Shown: piece after piece, positions 23,744 through 38,800 of the stretch
How positions within the stretch are numbered: the first letter of the stretch is position 1
Layout: every line of letters starts with the position of its first letter
Assembly: GCA_958496175.1 (NCBI GenBank)
Contig: OY292276.1
Coordinates: forward strand, 15,518,001 to 15,582,000
DNA length: 64,000 bases
From: Sisyra terminalis
Taxonomy: Eukaryota > Arthropoda > Insecta > Neuroptera > Sisyridae
Direction: 5' to 3'
Position numbers and translations under genes: made by a program
Notes under the pieces: generated by a model
The model's database searches: none
Seen by the model: only the letters and a program-made list of their open reading frames with translations
Told to the model about the DNA's origin: nothing

Positions 23744-26700
23744 ATGATATTGAAATCAATAGTAAATTGGATAGCTATATTTCTTATTTTATGGTTGTGT
23801 TTTATCGCAATATGGCCAAAATTTCGAATACATTGGCAAAGGCATATTTGGGATGCAACTGCAAGTATTCCTGGTCCACGCAAACTTCCCATTATAGGAA
23901 ATATATTGTTATTTTTTTGTTCTCGTGGTAGGTGCTTAATATAACTTCATCACTTTTATTACTTGTAACATATAAATTTAATTGACATTATTCTACGTGA
24001 AATTGTTTTGTTCTTAAAACTAGATAAACTATTTCAAGTATTTCGGGATCAATCAAAAATTTATAAAAAAAGATATAAGCTTTGGTTGGTGAATATTTGT
24101 GCCGTTTTTTTAAAACATCCAGACGATATACAGGTACTTAAAATTCTCACAAATAGAGAAACTTGAATATTTTAATGATCTTCTTTTCAAATTTTACAGA
24201 AACTATTTTCCAATCCTCGCCAAGTAGAGAAAAACAAATGGATTTACAACGTAATTATGGGCCAATTGGTAAAAAATGGAATAGTTACTATTGACGGTAA
24301 AACATATAGCTAAATTAAATTTAATCATGAAAATTAAAGTTTCCAATGTTGGTAAATTGAAGCACACTTTTGGAAACCAAAGAGGAAAATGTTAAGCCCT
24401 GCTTTCAGCACAGTGAAATTAAAAGACTATTTAACGACATCATATAAATGGATTGATTATTTTATTGAATCTTTAGAAAGTGAACCAAATAATTTTCTAA
24501 GTGATTTAGAATACGTTAATAAATTTACGTTAGCATCAGCATGTGGTAAACATAATTAGCCATATTCTATACATGCTTTTGGTACTCTTTATATATTAAT
24601 TTTTAATTTTAGAAAACATTATGGGCTGGAAATTTGATACATCGTCATCTGATTATCAAAGTTATAAAAATAATCTTGAGAAGTAAAGAAAAAGAAAGGA
24701 AATATCTATATTTTTTTCATAGGGAACATATAAAAGCACTTTAAAATAAATAGCTTCTTTAAATTATTACTTATCATCACTTTATAGCTACTAAGGTCTT
24801 TAGCGACTCTAGGGCTAATAAAACTGGTGATAATTTCTTTGTTATTTTTTTTTTTTGGTTTTAAGCTTTAGACATGCTTTATTGCCTTAGCTTTACAAAA
24901 GAATAAGGATGTTCCATTTGGCATTTTGTAGTAAAACTTAAGAAATGTATTGCTAATGGTTTTCGATATTGCAAGTGTTTTCTTCACATTAGACTAACTC
25001 AATAATAAAAATTGTTGAGTTACTAAAAATTTCAATTCAAAGAATTAATACAATTAAGTAAAATTATAGATTTTCCTTTAGAACATGTTAAAAATTTATC
25101 AAGAATACCACCTATTTGGAGAAATCAATCATATTTCACTCTACAAATGCTAATATTACTTAAGCGATTTTGATAAACATGCCCAGTAAATTCAAGACCA
25201 TCTCTGAGAAGATATGGGTATCAAATATATAGGAGTTTTGTTCAAAAGGACTAAATTCTAAAAAAAAAACATTTTTTGAGTCGAAAATTAGTTCAGTATA
25301 ACTTGTATATATGACTCGTTTATTTTGAAAGTGGCGTAAGTCCATTTCAAAGACGGTCTATATGGTGATTCTTCTTCTTGTAACTAGAACAAAGTATGTT
25401 AATTATTTAACTGCTAAGTTTTGACAAATTACTGATTTCATTTTAGTTGTTAACAAAAACGACAATTATTCCCTCCTCTTTAGTATATTATGTTCCTATG
25501 GTTAAAAATAATAACACTATAGGGATTGTTCTTGAAATGAACTTAACTCACTATCAAAATAAATGGTTCATATAACAGTATATAATATATATGGTTGAGA
25601 ATAACAATATATGCTAGAACCTTATAAACATAATAATAACCCCTGAGAGAAATTAATTTTTGTAAGGCAGAAACTAAGAACTAAAAAATATGTTATTTAA
25701 GAACTATTTTTTAAAGTACCCATATACCTATTTATTTTAAAGTGCTTTCAAATTCAATGCCAATTACTAGAAACACGTATTAATGTAATTATAAATAAAG
25801 TCTGTATTTTCATTTAGATGCTACGATATTATGATGTACCGAACTTTACAACCGTGGTTTTATATTCAAAGACTATATGACATTACATCAAAAGGTCGTG
25901 AGACTAAAGTTATAAAAAATGAATTTCAAATTTTGGCAAACAAAGTTATTCGAAATCGCTTAAACGATGGGGAGAAAGACTCAAACTCAAATGAAATTCG
26001 AAAACAGTTTTGTTTATTAGATTTATTACTGGAAAATAAAATTAATAAGGTTGACATGATGGATGAGATATTAACGTTTATAATTGCAGTATGATATTTG
26101 ATAATTGTAACTGTACTTTTGGAAATAGTTACTTAAATATCTTTTTTATTTTTAAGGGAAACCATACTACTCGAAGTATCATAGAATACCTTTTCCTGGT
26201 ATTAGCCAATAAACCTAAACTACAAGTTAGTATATTTTAGAATATAGAATTTTAGAATGTTTAATTTTATTAAGTTATTATGGAAATATTTATATTTTCT
26301 TCGTTTTTTGGCATTGTACTTTTTTAACTTGTTTTGTATACTACACGTATCATTGGTTTCCCGACTTCTTCAGGAACAAAAATTTAAGATCATAGTACTT
26401 GAAAAAGTCTGGAAACCAATGGAACGTGTTGTACAAATTTAAAATTATTCATAAAAATTTCCAAAAACAAAGAGAATGTAAATAATTATAAACTACCGAA
26501 GGAAAAGAACCATCACAATATTAAGTTCATTCAGGTCTTCACCAAACGTTAGAAATAGAAAAGTTCCCTATAATACCAAGGTGCCATAATTTTTTACTTT
26601 CAAATTTGTTTTTTCTTTTAGGAACGTATTTACGAAGAACTACAAGATATTTCAGATGATAAGAACCATAATTTCGAATACGATGACTTACAAAAACTAA

Positions 26701-27397
26701 CTTTTTTGGAAATGTGCATAAAAGAAACTTTACGCCTATATCCACCTGCACCGTTTGTTCTTCGTGATTTAGTAGAGGAACTTAAATTAGGTAAAGATTC
26801 AAAACAATAATGACCTTAATATATCTTCAAAAATAACATTAAAAATAAATTTTTTATCAAACATTATCATCTTTAATAGTTAATCTTTCTTTATAACAAT
26901 TTAAAGCTATTATAGAAGAATATCCTTTGTTAAGGATTTTCAACGTTCATAATGTTAATTGAATAAAATTGTAGATGATGTAACTCTTCCTGCGGAAATT
27001 CTTTGTGTTGTCAATATTTTTGATGTCCATCGCAATCCCGATTTTTGGCCAAATCCAGATATGTTTGACCCTGATAGATTTTTGCCAGAAAATGTGGCTA
27101 AGCGACATCCTTATGCTTATATTCCATCCGCAGCAGGGCCGAGAAATTGTATAGGTACAGGACAGAAATAAAATTATAAACATAAACGATTACTTAAAAT
27201 CAGAATGGAGTATAAACATAACATTTTTTAAAACAGGTCAAAGATTTGCGATGTTAACGATCAAGGCTTTTGTGAGTAAATTTCTACGGCATTATTGGTT
27301 AGAACCAGTGGATAATCCAGAAAATTTGACTTTTGTAATGGATATGTTTTTAAGAACGAAAGAAAAATTGCACGTCCGAATGATAAGACGACCATAA
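23744..27397 (+). CDS. Cytochrome P450, CYP4 clan, tandem copy 2 (altered signature residues)
   Basis: Paralogue of the gene just upstream. Exons: 23744-23927, 24024-24133, 24200-24296, 24363-24545, 24613-24682, 25818-26088, 26157-26225, 26622-26790, 26975-27154, 27237-27397; 497 aa. Eight of ten exons have exactly the same length as in copy 1 (only exons 1 and 6 differ), with identical phases. Anchor, hinge [16 protein letters not shown] and [10 protein letters not shown] are intact. Two deviations stand out. The I-helix reads AGNHTT, with His308 in place of the conserved Asp. The haem loop reads [10 protein letters not shown], with Ser436 in place of the near-invariant Phe; ligand Cys443 is kept. 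The frame is open throughout, so it is not an obvious pseudogene, but catalysis may be changed or lost. Intron 5 (1135 nt) holds a SINE relic. AATAAA near 27459. Confidence 0.9.
24758..24830 (-). repeat. tRNA-derived SINE fragment, copy 4 (3' part)
   Basis: Reverse-complemented it reads AGAGTCGCTAAAGACCTTAG then TAGCTATAAAGTGATGATAA and GTAATAATT, matching the body and end of the SINE at 34911-35082 (CTAGAGTCGCTAAAGGC, then ATAAAGCGACGGTAA). The head with boxes A and B is missing. It lies in intron 5 of the second P450. Confidence 0.6.
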
Positions 27398-27600
27398 TTA
27401 AAAATCTCTTATAAACATTATTTAAAATGTACATTGTAACGAATTATGTTATTATATAAATAAAAGACGAGAGTTTCCTTTTTGCTGGCTACTTCTTTTT
27501 GTGATAATGTAACACAAAATAAGACTTCATTAACATTTATTGTTGGTATGGTATATTATTCATTTTATTACTTTCCGATAGTATTTGAATACCATGATGT

Positions 27601-28262
27601 TCGGATAACTTATCGAAAAATATAATACTTATCGTACCTACCTTATCATTGTATTAATTTTACTCTTCTATTTACCTCAACTGTAAAAAAAGCTCTGAAA
27701 TATAAAATTCAAGAGGATTGGGTGTGATAAACCGAATTGAAACAATGAATTCTATTAAAATAAATGTATTAATGTTAAATATCAATTAAATATAAACAAT
27801 AATACTATAATAGTTTTTTGCATATTTACAATAGTTTGCATAATTTAAGTAAAAGTATCAATTGTTACAATCATTTTGGAAACTAAAGCATAATGAAAAT
27901 CTTTTGACTTTTTTGAAATTTTCATTTCTTTATCACTTCAGGTTCACTGAATTATTGAAACATAATTTATACCACTGATAATTATAATAAATTCGTGATT
28001 TTTTCGATTGATATCAATAGTGGAAATGAAATCCTTGATGAATTTGATTGTTGATTCTCGAACGATCCGTCTTTATTCCTCAAAGGTCCATTTAAAAATG
28101 ATGAATGATTCAAATCCAATGAATAATTCCTTAATGTCTTCGGTTAGCTAAGAAAACATTGATTTAAATTAATAAAACAAATCATACGTGTCCAATTTAT
28201 ATTAAGTTGTATGCAAGGAACCTTAAACCGCAACCCAATTTCATAAATAAATAAATGGTTGC
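27601..28262 (-). repeat. Long dispersed repeat, copy B (inverted relative to 11.5 kb)
   Basis: Reverse-complement of the landmarks in copy A: CCTACCTTATCATTGTATTA, CTCTGAAATATAAAATTC, CGAATTGAAACAATGAATTC, GGTTCACTGAATTATTGAAA, AATTTGATTGTTGATTCTCG, GGTCCATTT, CCGCAACCCAATTTCATAAA and ATGGTTGCCT at the far end. It lacks the middle segment of copy A and the embedded small repeat. It lies directly downstream of the second P450. Confidence 0.75.
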
Positions 28263-28304
28263 CTAACGTCTAAAATTTATAAGAAAACGGATAATTGCAA
28301 AGAT

Positions 28305-28943
28305 GGCATTTCCTGATAAGGATAAATTTTTTCAACGATTTAAAAATACGATTTTTACGTGAGTTTTAATGTGTATTTTTTTTTTCTGTGTGCAAAAGGA
28401 CACTCACAAAAAGGACAATTTCAAAATCCATAAAATGGATATAAGGGATTTTTTTTTCGCTGAAAAATGTGCTGAATATTGTAGACTAAATCATCTTTAA
28501 CGGTACTGCTTAAAAAAGAATTTGCATTTATTGGCTAGATCCTTGGGAAATCAAAATGGGAAGTTAAGCAGGTGAAAATGAATGCATCAAATAAGCCTTA
28601 TTATTTCTCGTTTTCAAGGGGTGACTTTTCCTTATAAGGGCATATTTTATCAACAGATTTTAAAGGATGGACAGCACGTGAGTAGTAATGCGAAAAAAAA
28701 TTAGTCCTTTGTGCAATAGGACACTCGCATTATCATTTCAAAGTTTCCAAAAGGACAATTTCCAAATGCATAAAAAGAATATAAGGGATGTTTTTTTTCG
28801 CTGAAATTTTGCAGAATATTTTCGACTAAATCGTCTTTAACGGCACTGCTAAAAAAATGCATTTATTGGCTAAATCCTGGGCTATTTCCTTGGGAAATCA
28901 AAATGGGAAGTTAAACAAGTGAAAATGTATGCATCAAACTTGA
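28305..28943 (+). repeat. Degenerate tandem duplication, unit about 320-345 bp
   Basis: Two consecutive units share, in order: GATAAGGATAAATTTTTTCA versus TATAAGGGCATATTTTATCA; AAAAGGACACTCACA versus AATAGGACACTCGCA; AAAAGGACAATTTC (both); GGATATAAGGGAT versus GAATATAAGGGAT; TTTTTTTTCGCTGAAA (both); GACTAAATC.TCTTTAACGG (both); and GGGAAATCAAAATGGGAAGT (both). Unit 2 has a small extra insertion before the last block. No coding sequence seen. Confidence 0.8.
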
Positions 28944-29285
28944 CCTAAAATTGGTCGTCTTATTGATAAAAATTGGCCGTAATATTAATAAAAGGGAACA
29001 ATCTAAACCTATAACAATTAAATTATTTGAAAAATATCTGGTCCAAGCTTATACCCGTTATTTAGTGTAAAAGCTGTAAGGTTGGTATCAGTTGGTATGC
29101 TCGATAAATTTGACAAGTGTTGACATTTTCTACCTGACGTTTCCACCAACTAGCTCAATCAGCTCGATATTCAAATTTAAATTAATTATTTTTATACTAT
29201 AGAACTTTTAATTTCCATTAATATGTAATAATTGGTTTTTCAATATTTATTTTGTTAAATATAATTGAGATTTAAATACATTAAT
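28944..29285 (+). other. Upstream region of the METTL4-like gene
   Basis: AT-rich; presumably holds the promoter. No TATA box or initiator can be picked with confidence. Confidence 0.4.
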
Positions 29286-30478
29286 ATGAGTATTTTGTAT
29301 AAAAACGAGGATTGTTGGTATATTTCTCATTCACAATACATTGAATCAATCTATTTAAATGTTGACTCGATCTCCAATAAAAATTATAAGTTAAAGAATG
29401 ATTTGTTTGCAATTGATTCATCATATTTACGTTCCAATCAAAACAGTAGAAAGATACCAAAAAAAGATCCCAAGGAGATATCGGATGACATTAGATTGGT
29501 CATAAATATTTATAATAAGTTTAAAGAAAGTTGTCCTCTGTCTTTTGTGAACGAAAAAGAAGAAAAAGATAATTTAAATAATTGTGAAGCTAAAAAACAA
29601 GCCGAGAAGTGTTATTCCTTAACAAGTACAAATCATTTTTGTAATACACGCGGTGGTAACTTAAATCAGTATCCCATTATGTATAGTACTTCCGAATCAA
29701 ATTACTTGTTTCCTTCAAATTCTGTTTTTTACTGTAAAGATGTTAATTTACTAGACGATTTAGCAGAAAAATTTGACTTAATTGTGTTAGATCCACCTTG
29801 GTGGAATAAATATATTCGTAGGAAGAAAAGAAAATCATCTGAGCACAGGTAATCCTTAGTATACCTGCCTTAATTTAAATTATTTGTAATCGAATTTGGA
29901 ATAAAATAATTAAAAATTATTATTTTAGCTATACAATGATGTACAATCAAGATTTAGTAAATATTCCAATTAATAAACTACTCTCTACACATGGTTTTGT
30001 TGTTGTATGGTGTACAAATTCTAAACTTCATGAAGCTGCAATATTGAACGATTTTTTTCCCCAGTGGAATATAACATTTGTAGCAAAATGGTTTTGGTTA
30101 AAAGTTATTATTTTATGTTAGTAAATGATTCATATAACTTATATAAATAATTTATTTCAGGTGACAACAACGGGGCAGCCAGTATGTGATTTTTCGGAAC
30201 CTCCTGGAAAGCAGCCGTTTGAACTAATTATTATCGGATGTCGAAAAAATTGTGTTCCAAAACAACCCTTAAATAACAAATTAGTTATTAGTGTGCCAAG
30301 TGCCTTACATTCACATAAGCCTCCCCTTATTAAACTAATAGAACCGTTTTTAGTGGAAAATCCGAAGTGCTTAGAGATTTTTGCAAGATATTTGTTACCA
30401 AATTGGACTAGTTGGGGCTTAGAAGTTTGTCGGTTACAAAATTTACTTCTTTATGAAGAAGTTTGCAAAAAAATTTAG
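29286..30478 (+). CDS. Mettl4: METTL4-type MT-A70 N6-adenine methyltransferase
   Basis: S-adenosylmethionine-dependent adenine-N6 methyltransferase. Animal METTL4 makes m6Am in U2 snRNA and has also been proposed to methylate DNA. Exons 29286-29848, 29929-30103, 30161-30478; 351 aa. The frame is open from 29265, but the first ATG is 29286. The N-terminal half is poorly conserved and lysine-rich. The catalytic motif DPPW is at 169-172 in FDLIVLDPPWWNKYIRRKKR. Downstream, GFVVVWCTNSKLHEAA, WNITFVAKWFWLKVTTTGQP, KQPFELIIIGCRK, ALHSHKPPLI and LEIFARYLLPNWTSWGLEV follow the METTL4 pattern rather than METTL3/14 (no CCCH zinc fingers, short protein). AATAAA at 30517-30522. The gene converges with the epimerase. 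Confidence 0.92.
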
Positions 30479-30587
30479 TCACAGATAATATTTAATTATT
30501 TTATTGAAAATTATCTAATAAATAATACGTGGACATGAGCTACAAGACTTAAATTGTATTTAATTATATTTTTTTTAATAAATGCTT

Positions 30588-32720
<2,133 letters not shown>

Positions 32721-34360
32721 TTTTCGTCTAGAAAGCAATTAGAGGAAATATTTGAAGTAATTATTTTCAAGGATTTTTCATTGACATGCTTTCTGCGTTT
32801 ATTTTGCTTGAATCACCCTATACTTCTATTTTACTGCACTATTAATAATTATTGCGATGTTTATAAATTTAGTTACAACTATAAAGGATATTTAAAGAAA
32901 AAAAACTAGGATAACATTTATCATACAATAGGTATATAGATATGTAAAAGAATTACAAGGATCTTGAATAGTAGTCAAAAAAATTTATATGAATAGAAAT
33001 TACGAAGATGTTAATGATTTTGTAAACAAACTAACGGTATTTTTCATTAGAAAAGCAGTAAAGATTGCAGAAAAAAGTATATAATTCCAAAAAGCAAAAT
33101 ATTTTTACTTACAAATTTCCGATTAATTTAAAAGAATCACTAAGTTTAATTTATGATCAAATTCCACCAATAACTACCAAAAATGATGAGGAATATTCGA
33201 TAAAAATTGATTCCAATGTCTTCTAGTCTTCGCCACGTTTGCCGCTGCTTAACAAAGACGAGCAGAAGAGTAATGAGAACCGGTTTTGACGAACATTGTG
33301 TTTTTCTATTTTACTAAAATGATGATTTCAGAGGCCAGGCACGTATTTGTCGATCAACATGTAAAAATTTTTTAGATTTATAAAACATATTTTGTTGTCA
33401 ATTATCTACACATGTTGAAACTATTCGTCAGTTATTATTATTGCGATAAAATAATTGGCAAAATTTACTAAATTCTGAAATCAAAAATTTCTTTTAATAC
33501 TTTGAATTGCAATATGCAATATGTATAGGCTGTGTAGGTATGGATTAAAACAGAAATGTTGAAAATGAAATATTATGAAATCTCTCTAATACATTTTTAT
33601 GTTCAATTATTATTGATATTACAAAATTTCTTTCATAAGTCTTAATTATAGTAAAAAAAAGTAATAATTTGAAATAGAAGACTTAAAATTCAAGTGTCTA
33701 AGTACCTATAATATTCTCTCTTCACGACATAAATGTTGAAAAGTTTTTGTCGTTTAAATTGATTTTATCATTTGGTCACGTAGACAGACAACATGATATC
33801 CTATTTTGAAAAAGTAGAAATGCTTTTTTGCTCTCTATTCTTTTTCTTTTTTAAAAATATTTGATCAACTATCGACCAATTCGTTGTCTACCGTAGCTTT
33901 GATACTTTCAAACTCTATTCACCAAAATTTTATTTTCAATATGCAATTTAAAATATCAAAACTATAACATAGCAAACTTTGCATACCGATACTTAATTAA
34001 GTAGTTGAATGTTAATTGCAATGAAGTGAATACTCGTAGGAATTTGCCGAGTTTAGCTGCTAAATCAAACAATTTCCAAATTTATGACGTTTCCGCAGCT
34101 AATTACTAACTTCATCAGACGAAAATTAAATACTTTGTGAAGATTGATGATCATTAAATCTATAATTTGTTAATATCGCAGGTTTTTCCAAGTCAAGATT
34201 CTTATACCATTTTTATAAGTGAAAATAGGAGAAGAATGAAAATTATTACCTCTTCTCTCAAAGTTCAATAAGTAATTTATCATCAGAAGAATGCAAACGA
34301 CAATAAATAGAAAACTATTTAATTCCGGTGCAACATTTCGTCGGAAAATGCCCAGTTAAA
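32721..34360. other. Intergenic stretch upstream of the epimerase gene
   Basis: Presumed promoter of the epimerase near 32730-33300, with a somewhat less AT-rich patch at 33225-33300. No gene recognised. Confidence 0.45.
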
Positions 34361-34425
34361 AATGGCATTTAGAGGCACTTTGAAAACATTATATTTGAAA
34401 TGCCTTTCAAAATGATGGAAATGCA
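34361..34425 (+). repeat. Dispersed repeat fragment shared with 62820-62950
   Basis: GGCATTTAGAGGCACTTTGA followed by AAACATTATATTTGAAATGC matches TAGAGGCACTTTGAAATCAC then TACATTTAAAATGC at 62837-62870. In the latter locus the motif also appears inverted, so this is likely one end of a MITE. Confidence 0.6.
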
Positions 34426-34910
34426 ACTATAATATTGATTGAACGCCAAGAAATCATGAGATAGAGATATATAGTCTTTGTTATATTTTATCAGGAGTTG
34501 TCAATTTGCTTCTTGAAAGCCGTAGCAGGGTGGAGTCATTAATGGTAGCAAAATACAAATCCAATATATAGTACAAAAATTATATATAATATTTTCAAAT
34601 ATTTTTATTTAAAAGCTAATCAAATAAATAAAAGGTGTTTATCAAAAACTAAATAAATTGATGCTAAAAAACTTTTATTGTCACTTGGTGTGCTTTGCAA
34701 AGAACATAACAAAATCTGTTAGAAGGAAGAGTTATGAGAGCAGCCGTGTTATTGAAATTATTTAAGTCAAAAGCAATTAACGGAATTTTAATTTAATTTA
34801 ACAATTAAAAAGTTATATTATTAAAATATATATACCTAGCTAGCTTTTCCATGCTAGATGAACTAGAAAGAAAATAACTTGAAATATCTTTATTTTAAAC
34901 TTCTACGCAA

Positions 34911-35082
34911 GCCTACTGGTGGCCAAGTGGTGTAGGTAACCGCTTCAAAACTGGTAAGTTTTGGGCTTGATCCTCGTATTGAGCAAATTTTCAATATTTC
35001 TCGAATACGAATTTTTATTTACGCTAGAGTCGCTAAAGGCTTTCGTAGTTATAAAGCGACGGTAACCAACAACTAAAAAAAC
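34911..35082 (+). repeat. tRNA-derived SINE, copy 1
   Basis: The tRNA-like head has a perfect box A, TGGCCAAGTGG (34919-34929), and a degraded box B, GGGCTTGATCC (about 34967). The arrangement resembles tRNA-Leu/Ser. The body CTAGAGTCGCTAAAGGC then ATAAAGCGACGGTAACCAAC is shared with copies at 51394, 47590 and 24758. The end is A-rich. Known: SINEs carry internal pol III promoters and are moved by LINE machinery. Confidence 0.75.
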
Positions 35083-35805
35083 TTTTACAAAGACTGAGAA
35101 TCCAAAACCGGTTTTCCCGACCAAGAAAATGAGGGAAATATTAGACCTATGACAGTGTAGTGTTTCATTTTGGCCAAAATTTTGTCAATTTACAAGAATA
35201 CTTGATATCAATAAATATATTTGTATGCATGAAAAATTTTGAGTAGTTGCTTCCTTTGTTCGTAAATCTAGATTTATATTTTCGGGCAAAATGATTTAGA
35301 GTAATTACTAGCAAAACGATTTATTTTCTTGATAACTTAATATATATACTTAAAGTTTTCACCTATTAAGCAAACAAGTTAATACACCCTTTTCAATTAG
35401 AATTTTTCAGAAGAAGAAAGAAAATTTTACTACAGCTACATTTCATTTTTGAAGAATTCCTATTCTTGCACTTTTAGTCAATGTTTTGAATAATACAAGT
35501 TTATTTTACATATTTCTTCTATCGTTTTTATAAACCGAATATAATTTTGTGGTAATTTGAAATCGATGCTTAAGGTTTTTATAGAAAGAAAAATAATAAT
35601 GGTTTTTAGAATGTTTATATAAATCTAAGATGTAATGTATAAAGGCAAAACCTTAAAATAGTCGTAATGCTATTTTATATGATACTAATCAATTTTACAA
35701 TAGGTTTTTTTACAGCAAATTATTTGTTGGAATCAAAGTTTACAACCACATGCAGAAGATCATCTTTTACTACATTTTGAGATTTGAAATAGTTTTAAAA
35801 CATTT
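35083..35805. other. Intergenic stretch, 3' side of the CUB gene
   Basis: AT-rich with no gene seen. It should contain the 3' untranslated region and polyadenylation site of the minus-strand CUB gene. Confidence 0.45.
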
Positions 35806-38800
35806 CTATAAGTCAATATCTTCTTCTGGCATTTCGTTGATCACAACAGATTTAACATCAATAAAGTCCCTATAATTGGATTTGTTCGTTGAATCTACTT
35901 CATCATTGCTATATGCAGTATTTTCATCTGAAATAAACTTTTCAATTCAAAAACTATTTTGATTCTATTGAACACAATTAACTTACAAGTTGGTGCATCT
36001 TTATAGTTGAAAGATGGTGGTCGCAACTCTTTCTCTCCTTTTAACCATTCAGGTTCGTACAAAGGATAACGGTTAATATTATTAGAATTTCTATTAAACG
36101 ATTCATAATAATTTCCTGATTGATCAAAAAGCGGAGGAACAAGCTGATGTGGAGACATATATAGTGAATCACTACCTCTTCCCTTTTCATCTATTATTTC
36201 ATCAACTTCACTTAAACGACGTCGTCTGAAAATTTATACATAGTGATATTGGTTTTAATTAAAAAAAACTATATAGATATTTACTTTGGTTTTTCGACGA
36301 AAAAATCAAGTTTCCATAATATACTTATCAAAATTATTAAGCCAATTAGTCCACACAAGCTATAGGCTAACCAAATTAGCCAATTTAAGTTTGTTGGTGC
36401 CTTGTAGTTTTTCATATTGATTTCTTTTAACATATTATCACTATATTGACTCCACATTTCACTGAGATGTTCAGTTGTTAGTTCATAAGTGCTATTATGC
36501 GTAGCGTCTAGTTCTACTGGAATGCTGAATGTTAGTTTAACACAATTTTCAAAATCAGGCCAAGTAATTAAGCAGTATCCGACCATTTCTATCTTAATAT
36601 TATCCGCTGTCAGATTTACTGCCAATGGGATATTTTTTTCAACACAATATTCCGATGCCATTTGTAATAAAATCAAATCAAAACTATTAATGTCGTCAGC
36701 AAATGCTTTCGGAGTTTTTCCGGAGAGATATACAGTTAACGAGTTATCAAGGTAAACTGGAGTAGTAGTAGGTCTCGGTGAATCAGTTGTGGTAGTGATG
36801 TTCGGTTCTGAAAAAGAGTAGTAGTTAGTAGTTTTTAAGTAGCCTTTGTATTAATATTTAGACAATTATAGAAAGCAATAATAACTAACTAAGATATAAA
36901 ACAGTTTTAAACACAATTTATGTTATATTAATGTCAATATAATAGGCTAATGTATGAATAACGGCAAAAACAGAGATACAAATATAAAATTATTGTCTCA
37001 ATTTTGAACTAACTGATTGTTGTCATTGGTTTCAACTGTCATTTCATTTTTATTCAATTGTCATGTTGGGGTATGAATATTTCCAAGAAAGTTATTAGTT
37101 TTCAAATAATTGATTTAATTAGTGGCTTATGTTCCTTTTAGAGACATCTATATCAGGCAACGTTGCATTTTCTACTTTTTTTTTTAATTTAAATCGTGAA
37201 TTTTTTCTTTCATTCACTGCAAATATCGTATAATTTACTCTTTTCTTGGTAAAGTCTCGTTATTGTCTAATTTATTCGAAAATCAAATTAAAAACAAGGT
37301 AGAAAATGTAATGTTGCCAGATATTGATGTTGCTAAAAGGAACATGAGCCAAATTGAATATTTATACAAATTGTATGAATATAGTATATAAAGTTAGCTG
37401 TTTATATATTCTGTGTAGTATTTCACAATATTATACACAATTGACTTCTTTTACAAATATGTATCGTGCATATATGAACTACTTGTTTATCAATTTAGCA
37501 TGGGTCACTAGTTAGAAAAATATTTATCGAAATCATTTACCATATAGAAGTGGATTTTAGTTATACACTATCATGTATAGATATGAATAAACAGTCAATT
37601 GGAAGTAGATACAGGTTTTCTAAATAGTCAACTTTGTGTAACTATAACATGTTTAAATAGCGATATAGTAGAAATTATTTTCACACAATAGTAATTGAAT
37701 ACTTTTCTTATCCATTTATATCTATGTATTGGAATTGATTTTTAATTCAAATATAGAAAAACATAATATAATATCATGTATCTCTCGACATTCCTTACAT
37801 AAAGGAAAGATAAGACTTTAAAAGAAGTATAACTTCAAAAACATTGAAGCTTTTTTTCGGTTAAGATTTCAATAAAACTTTTTTGAACATTTTTCAATTC
37901 AGAACCCATATTGTATCGTAAAATTTATAAACCCTCAATGGGATGCTAACATTTTTGAAAAATTGATTATTTTCTATTTTTGGCTGAGGTTCAAACAAAT
38001 ATTGTTGTTGGTAAAGCAAGTGCAAATAAAAGTCAATTATAAAACCTAATTATACTTGAAATTTTGTTTAAGTTGGGTACCAACTAAGTAGGTGAGGTTT
38101 GGTCAGTTTACTTCCAAATTTGCATTGGTGTGGATTCATACAAAATTTAATGAGTAACAGGTATGTAATTTTGAATTAAAGCACCTTCAGTAATCTTTAC
38201 TACCTAAAAGAATGTAAAAGTTGTTGCCTATATTTGTTCCAAATGTATGAACTCCAAAATTGTGACCAAAAGAGATTTTCTTTTCATTATAACGAAAGAT
38301 ATTGTTTCAGAAATTGGTTTTAATACGAGTAACTACTCTCTAAATTTATATTTAATAACAATAAATTTTATCTCTATTGTATAATGCATACCTGTGACAA
38401 TACTAACATGTAAAAATCACAAATGAAAATTGAGTTTGGTTGTTTACGGTAGCATAAAGCACTTACTTATTATTTCCCATGTAATTTTAAATCCTCGATA
38501 TGTATTAGGTTCTGGATATGGTCGTCGTTCTTGTACGACAAATTGAATTGAAACATAATTTGCCTCAACCAGTTCTATTGGTTTAGAAGAATTATTGCTT
38601 CCTGTATAAATTATGCCTGTGTTTACCAGCCGTGAATCATTTTCTGTAATTTTTTTCATGATAACTTACTTTGAAACATAATTCAAATAAAATTGCTTAT
38701 TTATTACTTGCTGTAATTGTAAGATAGTCTCCATTTGATTGATCAATGTTTAAATCATCAAGCACCAACTTGAGACTGTAACCTTCGGGAACAGTTTTGG

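Noticed and set aside
34911..34985. Functional tRNA gene
   Set aside because: Box B is degraded and the acceptor stem does not close; the shared body with other copies shows a SINE.
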